Shown: one piece after another, positions 14,508 to 24,116 of the stretch
How positions within the stretch are numbered: the first letter of the stretch is position 1
Layout: every line of letters begins with the position of its first letter
IMG/VR virus record: IMGVR_UViG_3300007640_000030
Location: 1 to 64,000 of that record
Reading direction: 5' to 3' (one strand)
DNA length: 64,000 nucleotides
Source: a virus
Notes under the pieces: generated by a model
Database searches by the model: none
What the model was told of the DNA's origin: nothing
What the model saw: only the letters and a program-made list of their open reading frames with translations
Made by a program: the position numbers and the translations under genes

Positions 14508-15196
14508 TAGTCTAACGCCTCCACTACAGATGGAAAGTGTGCACCGATTACCGCCCATGCCTTTTTCGCAATATCGATGTGTTCTTTCTGAGTACCATTC
14601 GCCATGCGTAGATCACAGTAATGGATCCAAGACCTCAGAGTACCGGACATGTACAAAGTTGTCTTAGTGTTACCCTCCGGTAATACCGCACGGGCCTGTT
14701 CCTTTGCAATACCTTGGTTCAGGGCCCACTCATACGCCTGTCTCGCCTTGTTGATAACTTCGGACTGTTTCATGTTCCACTGTTCGTAGAGTCGTTCATT
14801 AGGGGTCTTGTTACCACCCTTTCCAAAATCATCAATGTCATCCAGTTCGATAGAGTTCTGTCGGTTCTTAGGATCTTGCAACCTCGCCTCTCGTAGATTA
14901 AAGGTGTCACTTTCCGCATACCGTTGAGAGAACTCTTGGAATGAAAACGAACGGTGTCGAACAATCTGACGTGAAATGTCACGTGTTGTCTTGATCTCCA
15001 TCGTTACTGACACCATCTCGAAGGGAGACCAGTGTTTATGTTTGATCAGATACTTCAGAAGTTTCGGTGCGGTCAATGCGTTGTTCTGATTGATCGGGTT
15101 TGAAACTCTTGCGGCGTATGCAACCAACTCCTCCGCCGTGTGACACCCAGTGCTAGCACTAGGAGTAGTGAGACCCACAAGGTTAACCTCACTCAT
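14507..15196 (-). CDS. thyX: Flavin-dependent thymidylate synthase ThyX
   Basis: ThyX makes dTMP from dUMP using FAD and methylene-tetrahydrofolate. The diagnostic ThyX motif (RHRxxSxxxxSxRY) appears as RHRSFSFQEFSQRY near residues 79-92. C-terminal ARAVLPEGNTKTTLYMSGT and LRSWIHYCDLR are the usual substrate-binding parts. Length 229 is normal. It works with the dCMP deaminase at 28358 in supplying thymidylate for phage DNA. It ends one base into the small membrane gene. Confidence 0.95.
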   Translation of the reverse strand: MSEVNLVGLTTPSASTGCHTAEELVAYAARVSNPINQNNALTAPKLLKYLIKHKHWSPFEMVSVTMEIKTTRDISRQIVRHRSFSFQEFSQRYAESDTFNLREARLQDPKNRQNSIELDDIDDFGKGGNKTPNERLYEQWNMKQSEVINKARQAYEWALNQGIAKEQARAVLPEGNTKTTLYMSGTLRSWIHYCDLRMANGTQKEHIDIAKKAWAVIGAHFPSVVEALD

Positions 15197-15206
15197 TTTA
15201 CTCTCC

Positions 15207-15758
15207 TTATTGGTAATGTAGACATGTCATCATGATGTACTTATCGTGATCATTAGGTGTCAGTCCTGCATGGGGAAACATCCACATGGGTGGGAAGACA
15301 ACGACACGTCCGGTCTTTGGTCTGATTTCTAAATCACCCCCGTCAACATCTAATGCGGGGAACATAGTTGAACCATCGTTGTTGTTAAGGTATATGATTG
15401 CGACAGCCGCTCTACGAGCTGTCGGATAATCCGTAACGTCAACGTGGGTTTGAAACTCCTGAGTGGATTTCTTTGCGTACTTCTTTATACGCAACGCCTC
15501 CATCGCTGTCACCTTTAGATAGTTCTCCGCACCACACTCTTGAATATAACTTCTATAGATGGGTAACAGTTTGGTGTAGACGTACTGGCACTCAGAAGGA
15601 ACGCTCTCGTTCAGGTCCAATTGGTCAAAGTGGTAACCACCAGTCTTGTAAGACGTGACCGATTTCTTATTGTTCTTGAAAATTCTTACGTAACGTGCAC
15701 ATACATCTTCATTGAGAACATTATCGTATACCTTGATAAGTTCTCTAAGTGAGGTCAT
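15207..15758 (-). CDS. Fe(II)/2-oxoglutarate-type oxygenase, 183 aa
   Basis: Double-stranded beta-helix oxygenase pattern: FQTHVDVTDYP (H-x-D), then AAVAIIYLNNNDGSTMFPAL, GDLEIRPKTGRVVVFPP and MFPHAGLTPNDHDKYIMM (distal His, with a Lys where Arg is common). This resembles prolyl-4-hydroxylase-like phage proteins. I choose ATG 15758 (MTSLRELIKVYDNVL), which overlaps the upstream microgene by 14 nt; ATG 15791 is an alternative. Substrate unknown. Confidence 0.75.
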   Translation of the reverse strand: MTSLRELIKVYDNVLNEDVCARYVRIFKNNKKSVTSYKTGGYHFDQLDLNESVPSECQYVYTKLLPIYRSYIQECGAENYLKVTAMEALRIKKYAKKSTQEFQTHVDVTDYPTARRAAVAIIYLNNNDGSTMFPALDVDGGDLEIRPKTGRVVVFPPMWMFPHAGLTPNDHDKYIMMTCLHYQ

Positions 15759-15924
15759 CCCAGTCAACCTTGTCTTTGTCGAGACAGTCATTATCGTGCA
15801 ACCATTGTAGTGCGTTCTCAATTCCAATGAGAGTGCCGGCTTTGATTCCGGATCGGTAACCTATAGTGTGACTCGCCCACAACAAGAATGTGGCGACCAC
15901 TGCAATTTCCCAATTGTCAAACAT
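15745..15924 (-). CDS. Small membrane protein, 59 aa
   Basis: ATG 15924 to TAG 15745. The N-terminal MFDNWEIAVVATFLLWASHT is one membrane helix, followed by GYRSGIKAGTLIGIENALQW and an acidic tail ending VDWDDLT. It fills the gap between gp41 and the oxygenase, starting 3 nt after the gp41 stop side and overlapping the next gene. The charged, well-ordered tail and lack of any other ORF support it as real. Function unknown. Confidence 0.6.
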   Translation of the reverse strand: MFDNWEIAVVATFLLWASHTIGYRSGIKAGTLIGIENALQWLHDNDCLDKDKVDWDDLT

Positions 15925-15927
15925 GAT

Positions 15928-17319
15928 TTATACCTTAAATAAATTGAACCTCTCGGCACTGAGACGTTCTCCCGCAGATGACTTGTCAAACGCTGGACGG
16001 TCATCTACTACTTCACCTTCTTCTTCCGAAGACTGTTCACAATCATACAGTCTCATTTTCGATCTGTCAACCCCTACAACAAATTTCTGATTCACTGTGG
16101 GATCGTTGTAACGGTTCTTCAACTGTTTTACGAGGATCTTACCCTGAGAGTTTAGTTCAGTGTTAGAGATCAGAGCGAACATGAAGTCTGCGGTTGCGGG
16201 TAGACCAAAAGACTCAGAGGTATCTTCGAGACCCACATCATCGTTTGAGTAACCAGATCGTGTAGTCTGAGTTGCAGAGACGATAGGAACATTGAACTCC
16301 ACTGCCAGTCCACGGATCTCTTCTGCAATACTCTTGATATAAGAGTAAGAGTTAATTGCACCACCCATACCCTTCATACGAGAAGAGGCGCAGATGTTCA
16401 AGTAATCGATGAAGACAATATCCGGAGTAAACTTCTTCTTCAGTTTCAGTTCGTTCAACAAAGCACGGAAGTGTGAAGTGTTCGCCTGTCCGGTAGGGTA
16501 CTCCTTGATTATCAACTTACCCTGAGTCTTACGTGCGAGTTCTCCAACCCGATCACGGAACATATCCTTCGACATGTTCTCTAACTGGTCAATCGCTACG
16601 TTGAGTAGATTCGCATCGATACGTTCCGCGATTCGTTCTTCAGCCATCTCCATAGTGATGTAAAGGACATTTTTTCCCTGAGACAAGGAAGCTCCAGCAC
16701 AATGACACATGAAAAGACTTTTACCGACACCCGTACCTGCAAGTGCAATGTTGAGGGTCTTATTAGGTAGACCACCCTTAGTGATGGAATTAAAGTATTC
16801 CAGATCGAACGGAAGTCTTTCTTCTTTCTGGTGGTAGAACTCATATCGTTGGTCTACGTTTTCAATATAGTCGTGTCCAATATTGGTATCGAAACTAACT
16901 GCGAGCGCCTTACTCAGGATCTCCGGTATCGCATTCTTACTTAGTGTTTTGTGTTTACCATCAATTACGGATATAGACTCCATGACTGCATTGAATACCG
17001 CACGGTCTTGACACCACTTCTCTGTACGGTCAACCAACCAATTTACGTCTACCTCTTCAAAAGAAAAGATGTTGGGCAAAATCTCCATTGCATGTCGGTA
17101 CTGTTCATCCGACAGTCGGTCACCCTCATCGATCTCAATCTTGAAGGATTCCATAGTCGGAAGTTTGTTGTACTTGGCAATGAACTTGGTGAACTCTTTG
17201 AAGAGATTACGATAGACCCCTTCGAAATAGTCCGGTGATACGAATGCTGCAACCTTCCTCGCATACTCATCATTCGTTACTAAGTTGCGAAGTATAGTTT
17301 GTTCTAGGTTTATATCCAT
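15928..17319 (-). CDS. 41: Replicative DNA helicase gp41
   Basis: A DnaB-family hexameric helicase that unwinds DNA at the phage fork. It has an N-terminal helical domain, Walker A GTGVGKS near residue 205, FIDYLNI (Walker B) near 305, and SATQTTRSG, typical of the DnaB ATPase. ATG 17319 (MDINLEQTILRNL) shares a base with the upstream stop (TGATG), giving 463 residues against about 475 in T4. The acidic tail with a final LFKV may bind a partner. A promoter-like sequence lies inside its 3' end. Confidence 0.93.
   Translation of the reverse strand: MDINLEQTILRNLVTNDEYARKVAAFVSPDYFEGVYRNLFKEFTKFIAKYNKLPTMESFKIEIDEGDRLSDEQYRHAMEILPNIFSFEEVDVNWLVDRTEKWCQDRAVFNAVMESISVIDGKHKTLSKNAIPEILSKALAVSFDTNIGHDYIENVDQRYEFYHQKEERLPFDLEYFNSITKGGLPNKTLNIALAGTGVGKSLFMCHCAGASLSQGKNVLYITMEMAEERIAERIDANLLNVAIDQLENMSKDMFRDRVGELARKTQGKLIIKEYPTGQANTSHFRALLNELKLKKKFTPDIVFIDYLNICASSRMKGMGGAINSYSYIKSIAEEIRGLAVEFNVPIVSATQTTRSGYSNDDVGLEDTSESFGLPATADFMFALISNTELNSQGKILVKQLKNRYNDPTVNQKFVVGVDRSKMRLYDCEQSSEEEGEVVDDRPAFDKSSAGERLSAERFNLFKV
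16042..16070 (-). promoter_or_regulatory. Sigma70-type promoter inside the 3' end of gene 41
   Basis: TTGACA (16070-16065), 17 nt, TATGAT (16047-16042), one mismatch. It would transcribe the 59-aa membrane gene, the oxygenase and thyX. Confidence 0.5.
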
Positions 17320-17639
17320 CAAGTCCTCGGCTGTGCGATTGCCCACCCTTCATTGAAGGCGGTTTCTAGAATGTCCTCCAGAATGTCTGCTGCATATTCC
17401 TGAAGTTGAATGTCATCAGATGTCAATAAAGGATCAGGTGAGAATACCACCTTATAATTGAATGTAAGGCAATCCTGAATTTCATTGAATGCAACATTTC
17501 CATAACGAATAACGGTTTCAGTGAAATCACCACGTAGAATACGTATGTCCCACGCCTGATCATTAGGAGAGTCTTCGACGGGGATCAACTTATAATCAAT
17601 CCCCTCAGAGACCTTATCTACATTAAGTTTCTTCGGCAT
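17319..17639 (-). CDS. Conserved hypothetical protein between uvsX and gene 41, 106 aa
   Basis: An acidic protein of mixed strands and helices (DYKLIPVEDSPNDQAWDIRI in the N-terminal half, a long helix AADILEDILETAFNEG near the end). It overlaps the end of uvsX by 17 nt and gene 41 by 1 nt. I recall a small gene in this same place in cyanophage-like genomes. Nothing shows an activity; co-expression with recombinase and helicase suggests a replication or recombination accessory. Confidence 0.7.
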   Translation of the reverse strand: MPKKLNVDKVSEGIDYKLIPVEDSPNDQAWDIRILRGDFTETVIRYGNVAFNEIQDCLTFNYKVVFSPDPLLTSDDIQLQEYAADILEDILETAFNEGWAIAQPRT

Positions 17640-18678
17640 CGACTATCGCATCCATATCAACCTGTTGAGGTAGTCCAATCTTGTACTGTTTCTCTAGGAA
17701 GTCTGCGAAGTCTGTGAACTCAAAGATCGGAGTCCAGAACTCTTCTTCCAGAGTTTGAGTCAGACGAACCTTCGGGTCAAGTAACTCTCCAGTTTCTCTA
17801 TCAACGCGACAATACCAACCATTACTAGGCTTAGTGACATAACCACCAACAAGAGCAGCATCCAGAAGACCGCTATAACGCTGTACACCACCTTCCCAAG
17901 ACACAGAAATAGGAATCTTAGACTTTTCTTTAACATATCGACTCTTCTCCACATTGATCACAAAGTGGTAACCCTTGATCTCTGTACCAACTTTATCCTG
18001 TTGGCGTCCAAGGATCCAGATGTTGTCTGCACTGTAATAGATACCAGTACCACCACCCACAATATCTTTGGGGAAGAGACCGATCTCTTTGTACGTATGG
18101 TTCACCGCCAACATAGGAATGTTCTTCATTGCGAGGTATGGTGTACACATACGGAACAGACCCTTCAGTGCCTTCGCACGTGACATGTCTGCAACAGACT
18201 TCTCGTTGATTGCATCCTCAAGTTCTTTCTTGGATGCAAGGTTACCGATTGAGTCGATCACTACGATTACATCATCGTTGCGATCCAACTCTTCGAGTTG
18301 ACTGATCAAGTCAAACTTGAGTTCTTCTACATTCGTGATAGGAGTGTGAAGCACCCGATCAGTGTCAATTCCAAACTGTTGGAAATAAGATTGGGGGGAA
18401 CCGAACTCACTATCATAGAATAGTAATACCGCATCTTTCTTTGCCTCCAGATATGCACCCGCCATCAACAAGGCGAATGAGGTCTTGAAGTGTTTGGATG
18501 GACCCGCAAGTACCGTAAGGCCTGGCGTAACTCCACCGTTGACAGATCCGGATAGTGCAACGTTCACCATAGGAACGTTGGTTGGGACCATATCTTTCTC
18601 AGTGAAGAACTTACTCTCCGACAGTACCTCCGTTGTCTTGATCTTCGAGTTCTTCTTCAGTTTGTCCATCACGCTCAT
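17623..18678 (-). CDS. uvsX: RecA-like recombinase UvsX
   Basis: UvsX forms filaments on single-stranded DNA and drives strand exchange in recombination-dependent replication. Walker A appears as AGPSKHFKTS near residues 58-67, the variant GPxxxxKT form seen in UvsX. VIVVIDSIGNL (about 138-148) is Walker B, and PMLAVNHTYKEIG matches the L2 region. 351 residues against about 391 in T4. GGAG lies 8 to 9 nt before ATG 18678. Its start overlaps the upstream dehydrogenase gene by 68 nt. UvsY and UvsW are also in the window. Confidence 0.93.
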   Translation of the reverse strand: MSVMDKLKKNSKIKTTEVLSESKFFTEKDMVPTNVPMVNVALSGSVNGGVTPGLTVLAGPSKHFKTSFALLMAGAYLEAKKDAVLLFYDSEFGSPQSYFQQFGIDTDRVLHTPITNVEELKFDLISQLEELDRNDDVIVVIDSIGNLASKKELEDAINEKSVADMSRAKALKGLFRMCTPYLAMKNIPMLAVNHTYKEIGLFPKDIVGGGTGIYYSADNIWILGRQQDKVGTEIKGYHFVINVEKSRYVKEKSKIPISVSWEGGVQRYSGLLDAALVGGYVTKPSNGWYCRVDRETGELLDPKVRLTQTLEEEFWTPIFEFTDFADFLEKQYKIGLPQQVDMDAIVDAEET

Positions 18679-19642
18679 TATTCACATCTCCAAAAGTAAT
18701 ATTGTTCGCTTTCTCTCGTTCATCTAGCTCATAGTATGCACGATATCGGCTGTTTATGTCAAGGACTTTTTCGATTAAATCGAAACTAATCTTGTTACCC
18801 TCTTGGTCCTCTGCCTCAGAGAACTTTAAGAATGCGGTTGCATCCTTGGGTAAACATGCACCACCAAACCCACGTTTGCGGTCATAACCCGGCACACGGG
18901 TGTGTCCAACACCAACACGAGGATCTCGGCCAACCGCACGTGTAACGATGTTGTAAGAACAACCCCACGCATTGATCAGGTCATACAGTTGGTTAAAGAA
19001 GGTAACCTTAGTTGCAAGGTAAGTGTTGATTGCATACTTCACGAACGATGCCTCTGCGGCCGCCATGCGGAAGTACTCGTTAGACTTACACAGACTGAAC
19101 ACGTCATAGATTTCTACCAGTTCGGCAGTTGCACGTTCACTACCACCAAGTACGTGGAACTCTGCATTTACAAACTGTTCCTCTGCCGACTTCTCCGTAA
19201 GGAACTCAGGGTTGTACACGAAACGATCAATACCGTCCTCAAACATAGAGTTGTAGAGTCGATCAATAACGTCCGGAGTGATTGTTGATTTGACAACAAC
19301 AAGAGACTCGGTGTGTTCGATCAGTTTGAGTACCGCATCCTCTACGATAGATGCATCAACAAATCCACTGTCGGGGTTCATGGGTGTGGGTGCACACACA
19401 AACACACAGTGTGGTTCGAACTCAACCATCGCATCGATGGATGCCTCTGGACCATACTTTGGATCTGCAATCTGCAAGTCCACTAGTGGATGTAGGAATG
19501 CATACTCTACTGCCTTACCTACAAACCCATGACCGACAATACCCAACTTGAAAGGGTTATCCGGACTAATAGGTTTCTGTTTGTCTGCCTGAGATGGACC
19601 GTCCGAAGTCTTCGGAACAAAGTCATCAAAATTATCTGCCAT
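18611..19642 (-). CDS. UDP-glucose/GDP-mannose dehydrogenase family protein
   Basis: NAD-dependent oxidation of a UDP-sugar to a uronic acid. A Pro/Asp-rich extension (residues 1-30) precedes the Rossmann motif GIVGHGFVGKAVEYA (about 34-48). CAPTPMN, KSTITP and YNPEFLTEKSAEEQF (about 141-155) are family hallmarks, and the catalytic Cys is in GFGGACLPKDATAFL (about 258-272). An acidic tail of about 30 residues overlaps uvsX. The epimerase gene lies 2 nt upstream, so the pair could make UDP-glucuronate and then UDP-galacturonate for surface glycans. UDP-glucose 6-dehydrogenase is the most likely activity. Confidence 0.85.
   Translation of the reverse strand: MADNFDDFVPKTSDGPSQADKQKPISPDNPFKLGIVGHGFVGKAVEYAFLHPLVDLQIADPKYGPEASIDAMVEFEPHCVFVCAPTPMNPDSGFVDASIVEDAVLKLIEHTESLVVVKSTITPDVIDRLYNSMFEDGIDRFVYNPEFLTEKSAEEQFVNAEFHVLGGSERATAELVEIYDVFSLCKSNEYFRMAAAEASFVKYAINTYLATKVTFFNQLYDLINAWGCSYNIVTRAVGRDPRVGVGHTRVPGYDRKRGFGGACLPKDATAFLKFSEAEDQEGNKISFDLIEKVLDINSRYRAYYELDEREKANNITFGDVNNERDGQTEEELEDQDNGGTVGE
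18733..18762 (-). promoter_or_regulatory. Possible uvsX promoter
   Basis: TTGACA (18762-18757), 18 nt, CATACT (18738-18733) on the minus strand, 55 nt before uvsX and inside the dehydrogenase gene. The -35 is perfect but the -10 is poor. Confidence 0.4.
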
Positions 19643-19644
19643 TA

Positions 19645-20643
19645 TTATGTCTCCTCTACGTCATAAAAATTTTTGTACCACTCATAGAATTTTGCAACAC
19701 CTTCTGCAATACTGACCTTCGGTGTATATCCTAGTTTTTGAAGTTTGTCTGTGTTACTCCACGTCTCTTTTGTATCGGCGGGATGTTTCGCAACCATCTC
19801 CTTCGTAACTTCCTTACCAACGTTCTTCTCAATCTCTGAGATGAAGTCCATCAGTTGAACCTGTTCGCCTCTACCAATATTAAATATCTCATTATTGGAA
19901 ATGACTCCAGATTCCACGTTCGCCAAAACGATGCAGATCCCGTCAAGGATATCATCGATGTAGGTGAAGTCCCGCTTCATATCCCCATAATTATACACCT
20001 TTATTGGCGTTCCGTCAAGGGTTGATTTCGTAAATTGGAAGAGTGCCATGTCTGGTCTACCCCAAGGTCCGTACACGGTAAAGAAACGTAGTCCTGTACT
20101 AAACAACTTGGAAATTCCGAACTGACACTCGTTGATGTATTTGGTATATGCATAGGCGTTAAGTTGGTGCGCCTGAACAAAGTCTTCCTTCCACCCATTC
20201 TCTGAAATAGGAGTTCCTCCATATACAGAACTGGTAGATGCATAGATGAATTTTGTTTGGGGACTGTAGTTTTCGAACAGATTAATTAGGTTCTGTGTAC
20301 CATCAATGTTGTTTGAGTGATACTCTGATTCTTTCCCAAACGAGTCACGCACCCCTGCGTGTGCGGCGAGATGTATAACATAGTCAAAGGGTTCGCCCAC
20401 AACATCCGGTATCAAACGTTGATCGTTTAAAAGGTTACCCAGCATCAGTTCATCACGTATGTCCATGTCCATGATCTGCATACCAAAGTTAGTATGTCTT
20501 TTAACTTTCAACCAAGGATCATAGAGATGACTGTTCCAGTTATCGCATCCAATAACATCATGACCCATTCCTGTGAGTCTTAGACACAACTGAGATCCTA
20601 TGAACCCTGCAGCTCCGGTGACTAATATTCTTTTATTATCCAT
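19645..20643 (-). CDS. NAD-dependent sugar epimerase (UDP-glucuronate 4-epimerase-like)
   Basis: An extended short-chain dehydrogenase. NAD motif VTGAAGFIGSQLCLRL near residues 8-23, YASTSSVYGG near 134-143 with the catalytic Ser, YAYTKYINE (about 164-172) with the Tyr-x-x-x-Lys pair, and RFFTVYGPWGRPDMA (about 186-200), a segment typical of UDP-glucuronate epimerases. 332 residues is normal. It overlaps the primase-fold gene by 8 nt and precedes the dehydrogenase, which would supply its UDP-uronate. Probably acts on lipopolysaccharide or capsule precursors in the cytoplasm. Confidence 0.85.
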   Translation of the reverse strand: MDNKRILVTGAAGFIGSQLCLRLTGMGHDVIGCDNWNSHLYDPWLKVKRHTNFGMQIMDMDIRDELMLGNLLNDQRLIPDVVGEPFDYVIHLAAHAGVRDSFGKESEYHSNNIDGTQNLINLFENYSPQTKFIYASTSSVYGGTPISENGWKEDFVQAHQLNAYAYTKYINECQFGISKLFSTGLRFFTVYGPWGRPDMALFQFTKSTLDGTPIKVYNYGDMKRDFTYIDDILDGICIVLANVESGVISNNEIFNIGRGEQVQLMDFISEIEKNVGKEVTKEMVAKHPADTKETWSNTDKLQKLGYTPKVSIAEGVAKFYEWYKNFYDVEET

Positions 20644-21574
20644 TTCGGTAAATGTACTCCAATGCTCTGTCGGCCTCTACAATGAGAGGTCTGTTCTCGT
20701 ACCAGTTACCAGTTTCAGCGTCGAACTGTTTACACATATCCGCAATCTGTTGTGCAGTTATGGGATAGTTACTTTCTGTTGCGCGGCCCGCAACAGCGAC
20801 CATGATCTGATACATTTTGTGATACCAACCTGTACCACTGATCTGTATATATTCCGCACCTAACGACTTAGGCCAGAACGGACAATCGTGATACGATGTC
20901 CATACTATGTTAGTGTTGTCCAGTTGGGACTTACGATGTTCTATCACTGCCTTCTGTAAACTTTCTGGTAATCTATCTAGGAAAGAATTACCTGTCTTCT
21001 CGTGGTAAGGATGTTTTGCAATCAACTCAGATACGTTGAGTGCAGAACCAGAGTTCGCAAAGAAGAAAGATGTTGCGTTAGGATACTGCGCCGGCACATA
21101 GTACATACGTGCAAGGTCTTTTGTCTGAGGATCTCCGATCTCACCTAGTTCTGTATTCAGAGCATACCAGAAGGATTTGATCCTTTCGTTTTCGACGGGT
21201 TCGTCGAGTCGGAAGACGATCCGAAACTTGAGGTTGTCTGATCTACTTGACGCAGTATTGTACACAACATAGTCGTATCCTCCGAATTGATCTTGCAGTC
21301 TTCGCTCAAGGGTTGAAAGATCCACACCAAAATTGTGATCATCAACATCAACAGCGCACCAACCACCCCAATGACTAGTAGATTTATTAGAACGTTTCGA
21401 ACCCATTTCGAAAACAGCAGGACTAATAAGAGGACTAGAATTATTTCCACCCTTCTCTCCTTTCACTTGTGATATGCGATACAACCACTTAACAAATTTA
21501 TCCCACGAATCGAACTGGACCCGATTGTGAGTCTTGTTATCAAACTGATTGCGGAATAGTGTTAGTTCAAACAT
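20636..21574 (-). CDS. Primase/polymerase-fold (AEP-like) replication protein
   Basis: ATG 21574 (MFELTLFRNQFDN) is used because upstream codons overlap the polymerase gene and promoter. The core shows WCAVDVDDHNF (Asp-x-Asp metal motif, about residues 69-79), TASSRSDNLKFRIVFRLDEP (about 106-125) and DLARMYYVPAQYP (about 153-165). This order resembles archaeo-eukaryotic primase-like domains. The C-terminal part (GWYHKMYQIMVAVAG) is helical. It sits beside DNA polymerase and appears conserved there in cyanophage-like genomes as I recall. The fold assignment is by motif only. A promoter places transcription start at its ATG. Confidence 0.6.
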   Translation of the reverse strand: MFELTLFRNQFDNKTHNRVQFDSWDKFVKWLYRISQVKGEKGGNNSSPLISPAVFEMGSKRSNKSTSHWGGWCAVDVDDHNFGVDLSTLERRLQDQFGGYDYVVYNTASSRSDNLKFRIVFRLDEPVENERIKSFWYALNTELGEIGDPQTKDLARMYYVPAQYPNATSFFFANSGSALNVSELIAKHPYHEKTGNSFLDRLPESLQKAVIEHRKSQLDNTNIVWTSYHDCPFWPKSLGAEYIQISGTGWYHKMYQIMVAVAGRATESNYPITAQQIADMCKQFDAETGNWYENRPLIVEADRALEYIYRNG

Positions 21575-21580
21575 AGACAC

Positions 21581-21610
21581 ATCATAACAAATCTTCGCGG
21601 TTTCTGTCAA
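21581..21610 (-). promoter_or_regulatory. Early promoter giving a leaderless transcript
   Basis: TTGACA (21610-21605), 18 nt, TATGAT (21586-21581). Six bases follow the -10 before ATG 21574, so the predicted start of transcription is the A of the ATG. Confidence 0.65.
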
Positions 21611-24090
21611 GAGAAAAAGTCTTCTAGGGTTGCACGTGGTTCTGCCGCCCACCCGACTGCATCAAGGATTGGTTCGAGAGGATCTAGGAACGTCTTCCGG
21701 AACATCATGTCATAGTCGATGAAGTCATGCAACCCGAACTCCTTGGGTAGGTTCAAGGGGAACGACACCACGTTCTCACCCAGACGGTTGGGCATCTTCA
21801 GGTAGACGAACTTGATCTTCTCTCCGTTCTGGACGTAGACGTACCTCTTGTCAAGTGCGTTCTTCTTAACCGTATCGTTGTAGACCAGTGCACCACGCAC
21901 GTGGATAGGACAACCCTTCTTGTAGACGGTCTGTCGATCCTGCCACTTGGTGATCTCCGAAACCCCACGAGGGAACGACACGTCTTCGGGAGGAAGAGTC
22001 CCAAATTGGGTCTTAAAGTTCCCAATAAAGGACTGTGTGTCTGACTCAGTACCTTCTATGATGACCCGAAAGATTTCTTGAAACTTGTCACGCACAACCT
22101 GAGGCGTAGATGACTTGACCGCTTCGATACCCATCAACTTGAGTTTGGGTTGTGCGTACTGCACACCCTCGTTGTTGTGCACGTTGAGGATGTAACGTTT
22201 CTTCGCCATCCAGATACCACGGTCTGCGATTACCTCGCGTCCCATCTCCATACGGTTGACCATTGCACTGGTGACTCTCGCCATCTCCGCATAGGATTTA
22301 GACAATACTTTCTCGAAGTGTTCGGAACAAATCTTGTCAAGGAACTTTACAGGATCCTTCGGGTTGAACTTGTCAACAAGATCACCCATCCGAATGTAAA
22401 CAGAGTCGGTGTCAATTGCAACAACGTAGTCTTCTTCCGTCTTGAGAAGTTTTTGCATCTCATCGTTGACCGCACGTTCCGCCCACTTGATTGCGAGTTG
22501 TCCCGCAAGGGTGATCGACTCCGCAACACGTTGGTCAAAGTATCGGAACCACCGATTACCCAACGCACCGTAGAGTGAGTTCATCAGAATCTTGATCGCC
22601 ATCTGTTGGTTGTTCAGTGACGTGATCTTGTTGTCCAGTTCCCGTGTGGGATTGTTCTGGTATTCTTGTTGTAGTCGCAACATCTCCTTCTTGACCACAC
22701 GGCGTTCGTCATAGTATTTCTTAATGATGTTGGGGATCACACCCTCACGTTCGTGAGTAAACTTAATTCCGGTAGGTGCGACAGAGAAAGGACTACCGGA
22801 CACATCGATGTCGCCGGAAAGGAATGCGTCCACGGACACGTCATTGTAGAAACCATCAAGGACAGTCTCAGGTGACATGTTGTACTGGACAATGATGTTC
22901 GGGTACAGTGAGTTCAAGTCGAACGATGTCACCCAGTCATGGGAACCGACTTGAGGTTCCTTGACGTATCCGCCTGGATACGATGTCTTGACCTTCTCGA
23001 CCTTGGGTGGTACTGCAACTTTCTGTTCGTTCAAGATGCGGTAGATGATGGTGTCCCAGATGTTTGTGGTCCCCATCGTGTCGTTGTAGTTCACACCACC
23101 GCGATACGCCATGGTCAGGACCAGAGAGATCAGGTCAAGTTTCTCGTCGAGTTTCTCGACCAGTTCCACGTCCTTGATGTTGTAGTCAATGAACTTCTGG
23201 AAGTCAGTCTTGTACAGGGAGTACAGTGTACCGTGTTCTTCGTAGGATAGTTTACCCTCACCCAGTACTACGTGGGCGATGTGATCCAGTCGATAGGACT
23301 CCTGTTGACCCAGAGTGTTGTAGGTGAACTTCTTGAAGATTTCTAGATAGTCGAGGTGTTGGATACCTTCGAGGGTGTACTCCTGTTGTTTCTTTCCGTT
23401 GATGGTTACGTTACCTTCACGTACCAGACCCCACGGTGAAAGTTTCTTCACCATGTCCGCGCCAATGGTTTTACCAATACGGTTGACCAGATAGGGAATG
23501 TCGAAGAATCGTGTGTTCCATCCGGTCACGATGTCGGGTTGGTTACGGAACCAGTGATCGACGAACTTCATGAGGAGTTGCGCTTCGGAGTCGCACTTCT
23601 CGTAGATCACATCCTCACCCGCATTGTAGTCATACAGACCCCAGACGCGATAGGGACCGTTGGGGTTCTTGATAGTGATGGCGATGACCGGATGATCTGC
23701 CTTGTCGGGTTCGGGGAACCCTTCGTCAGATGCGACCTCAATGTCGATGGTGCACACATCGATCCAGTCACGGTTGAATTCGATAGGGGTAGGGAACATG
23801 TCTGCAATGAACTGAGACACGAAGTTGTTCATCCCGTAGACCTTGAAGTTGGGTACGTCCTCGTAACGTTTCTGGAACTCAGTCGCCTCCTTCATGGAGT
23901 CAAACTTGAGGGGTTCGACAGAAGTACCGTCAATCGCCTTCCACCCCGATTGTCTCTTGTCGGACTGCACGTACAGGGTAGGTTTGTAGGGGACTTTGGT
24001 TTGAAGTTTTTTTCCGTTCTCCGCAAACCCACGGAACAGGATGTTACTGCCGTACCGGACCACGGAAGTGTAAAACATTGGTTGATTCAT
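21607..24090 (-). CDS. 43: Family B DNA polymerase gp43
   Basis: The replicative phage polymerase with 3'-5' exonuclease. [15 protein letters not shown] (about residues 113-127) is the Exo I Asp/Glu motif and [12 protein letters not shown] (about 194-205) is Exo [18 protein letters not shown] is polymerase motif [16 protein letters not shown] motif B, and [13 protein letters not shown] motif C with its two catalytic Asp. 827 residues against about 898 in T4, typical of the marine group. An early promoter and AAGGCG ribosome site precede it. RegA, encoded at 26830, represses early phage mRNAs in T4. Confidence 0.97.
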   Translation of the reverse strand: MNQPMFYTSVVRYGSNILFRGFAENGKKLQTKVPYKPTLYVQSDKRQSGWKAIDGTSVEPLKFDSMKEATEFQKRYEDVPNFKVYGMNNFVSQFIADMFPTPIEFNRDWIDVCTIDIEVASDEGFPEPDKADHPVIAITIKNPNGPYRVWGLYDYNAGEDVIYEKCDSEAQLLMKFVDHWFRNQPDIVTGWNTRFFDIPYLVNRIGKTIGADMVKKLSPWGLVREGNVTINGKKQQEYTLEGIQHLDYLEIFKKFTYNTLGQQESYRLDHIAHVVLGEGKLSYEEHGTLYSLYKTDFQKFIDYNIKDVELVEKLDEKLDLISLVLTMAYRGGVNYNDTMGTTNIWDTIIYRILNEQKVAVPPKVEKVKTSYPGGYVKEPQVGSHDWVTSFDLNSLYPNIIVQYNMSPETVLDGFYNDVSVDAFLSGDIDVSGSPFSVAPTGIKFTHEREGVIPNIIKKYYDERRVVKKEMLRLQQEYQNNPTRELDNKITSLNNQQMAIKILMNSLYGALGNRWFRYFDQRVAESITLAGQLAIKWAERAVNDEMQKLLKTEEDYVVAIDTDSVYIRMGDLVDKFNPKDPVKFLDKICSEHFEKVLSKSYAEMARVTSAMVNRMEMGREVIADRGIWMAKKRYILNVHNNEGVQYAQPKLKLMGIEAVKSSTPQVVRDKFQEIFRVIIEGTESDTQSFIGNFKTQFGTLPPEDVSFPRGVSEITKWQDRQTVYKKGCPIHVRGALVYNDTVKKNALDKRYVYVQNGEKIKFVYLKMPNRLGENVVSFPLNLPKEFGLHDFIDYDMMFRKTFLDPLEPILDAVGWAAEPRATLEDFFS

Positions 24091-24116
24091 GGTGCGCCTT
24101 TTTTCAGTAGGGTTGT

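Noticed and set aside
18757-18762. Strong early promoter for uvsX
   Set aside because: Only the -35 is good; the best -10 at 18 nt is CATACT. Kept as a low-confidence feature, not as a finding.
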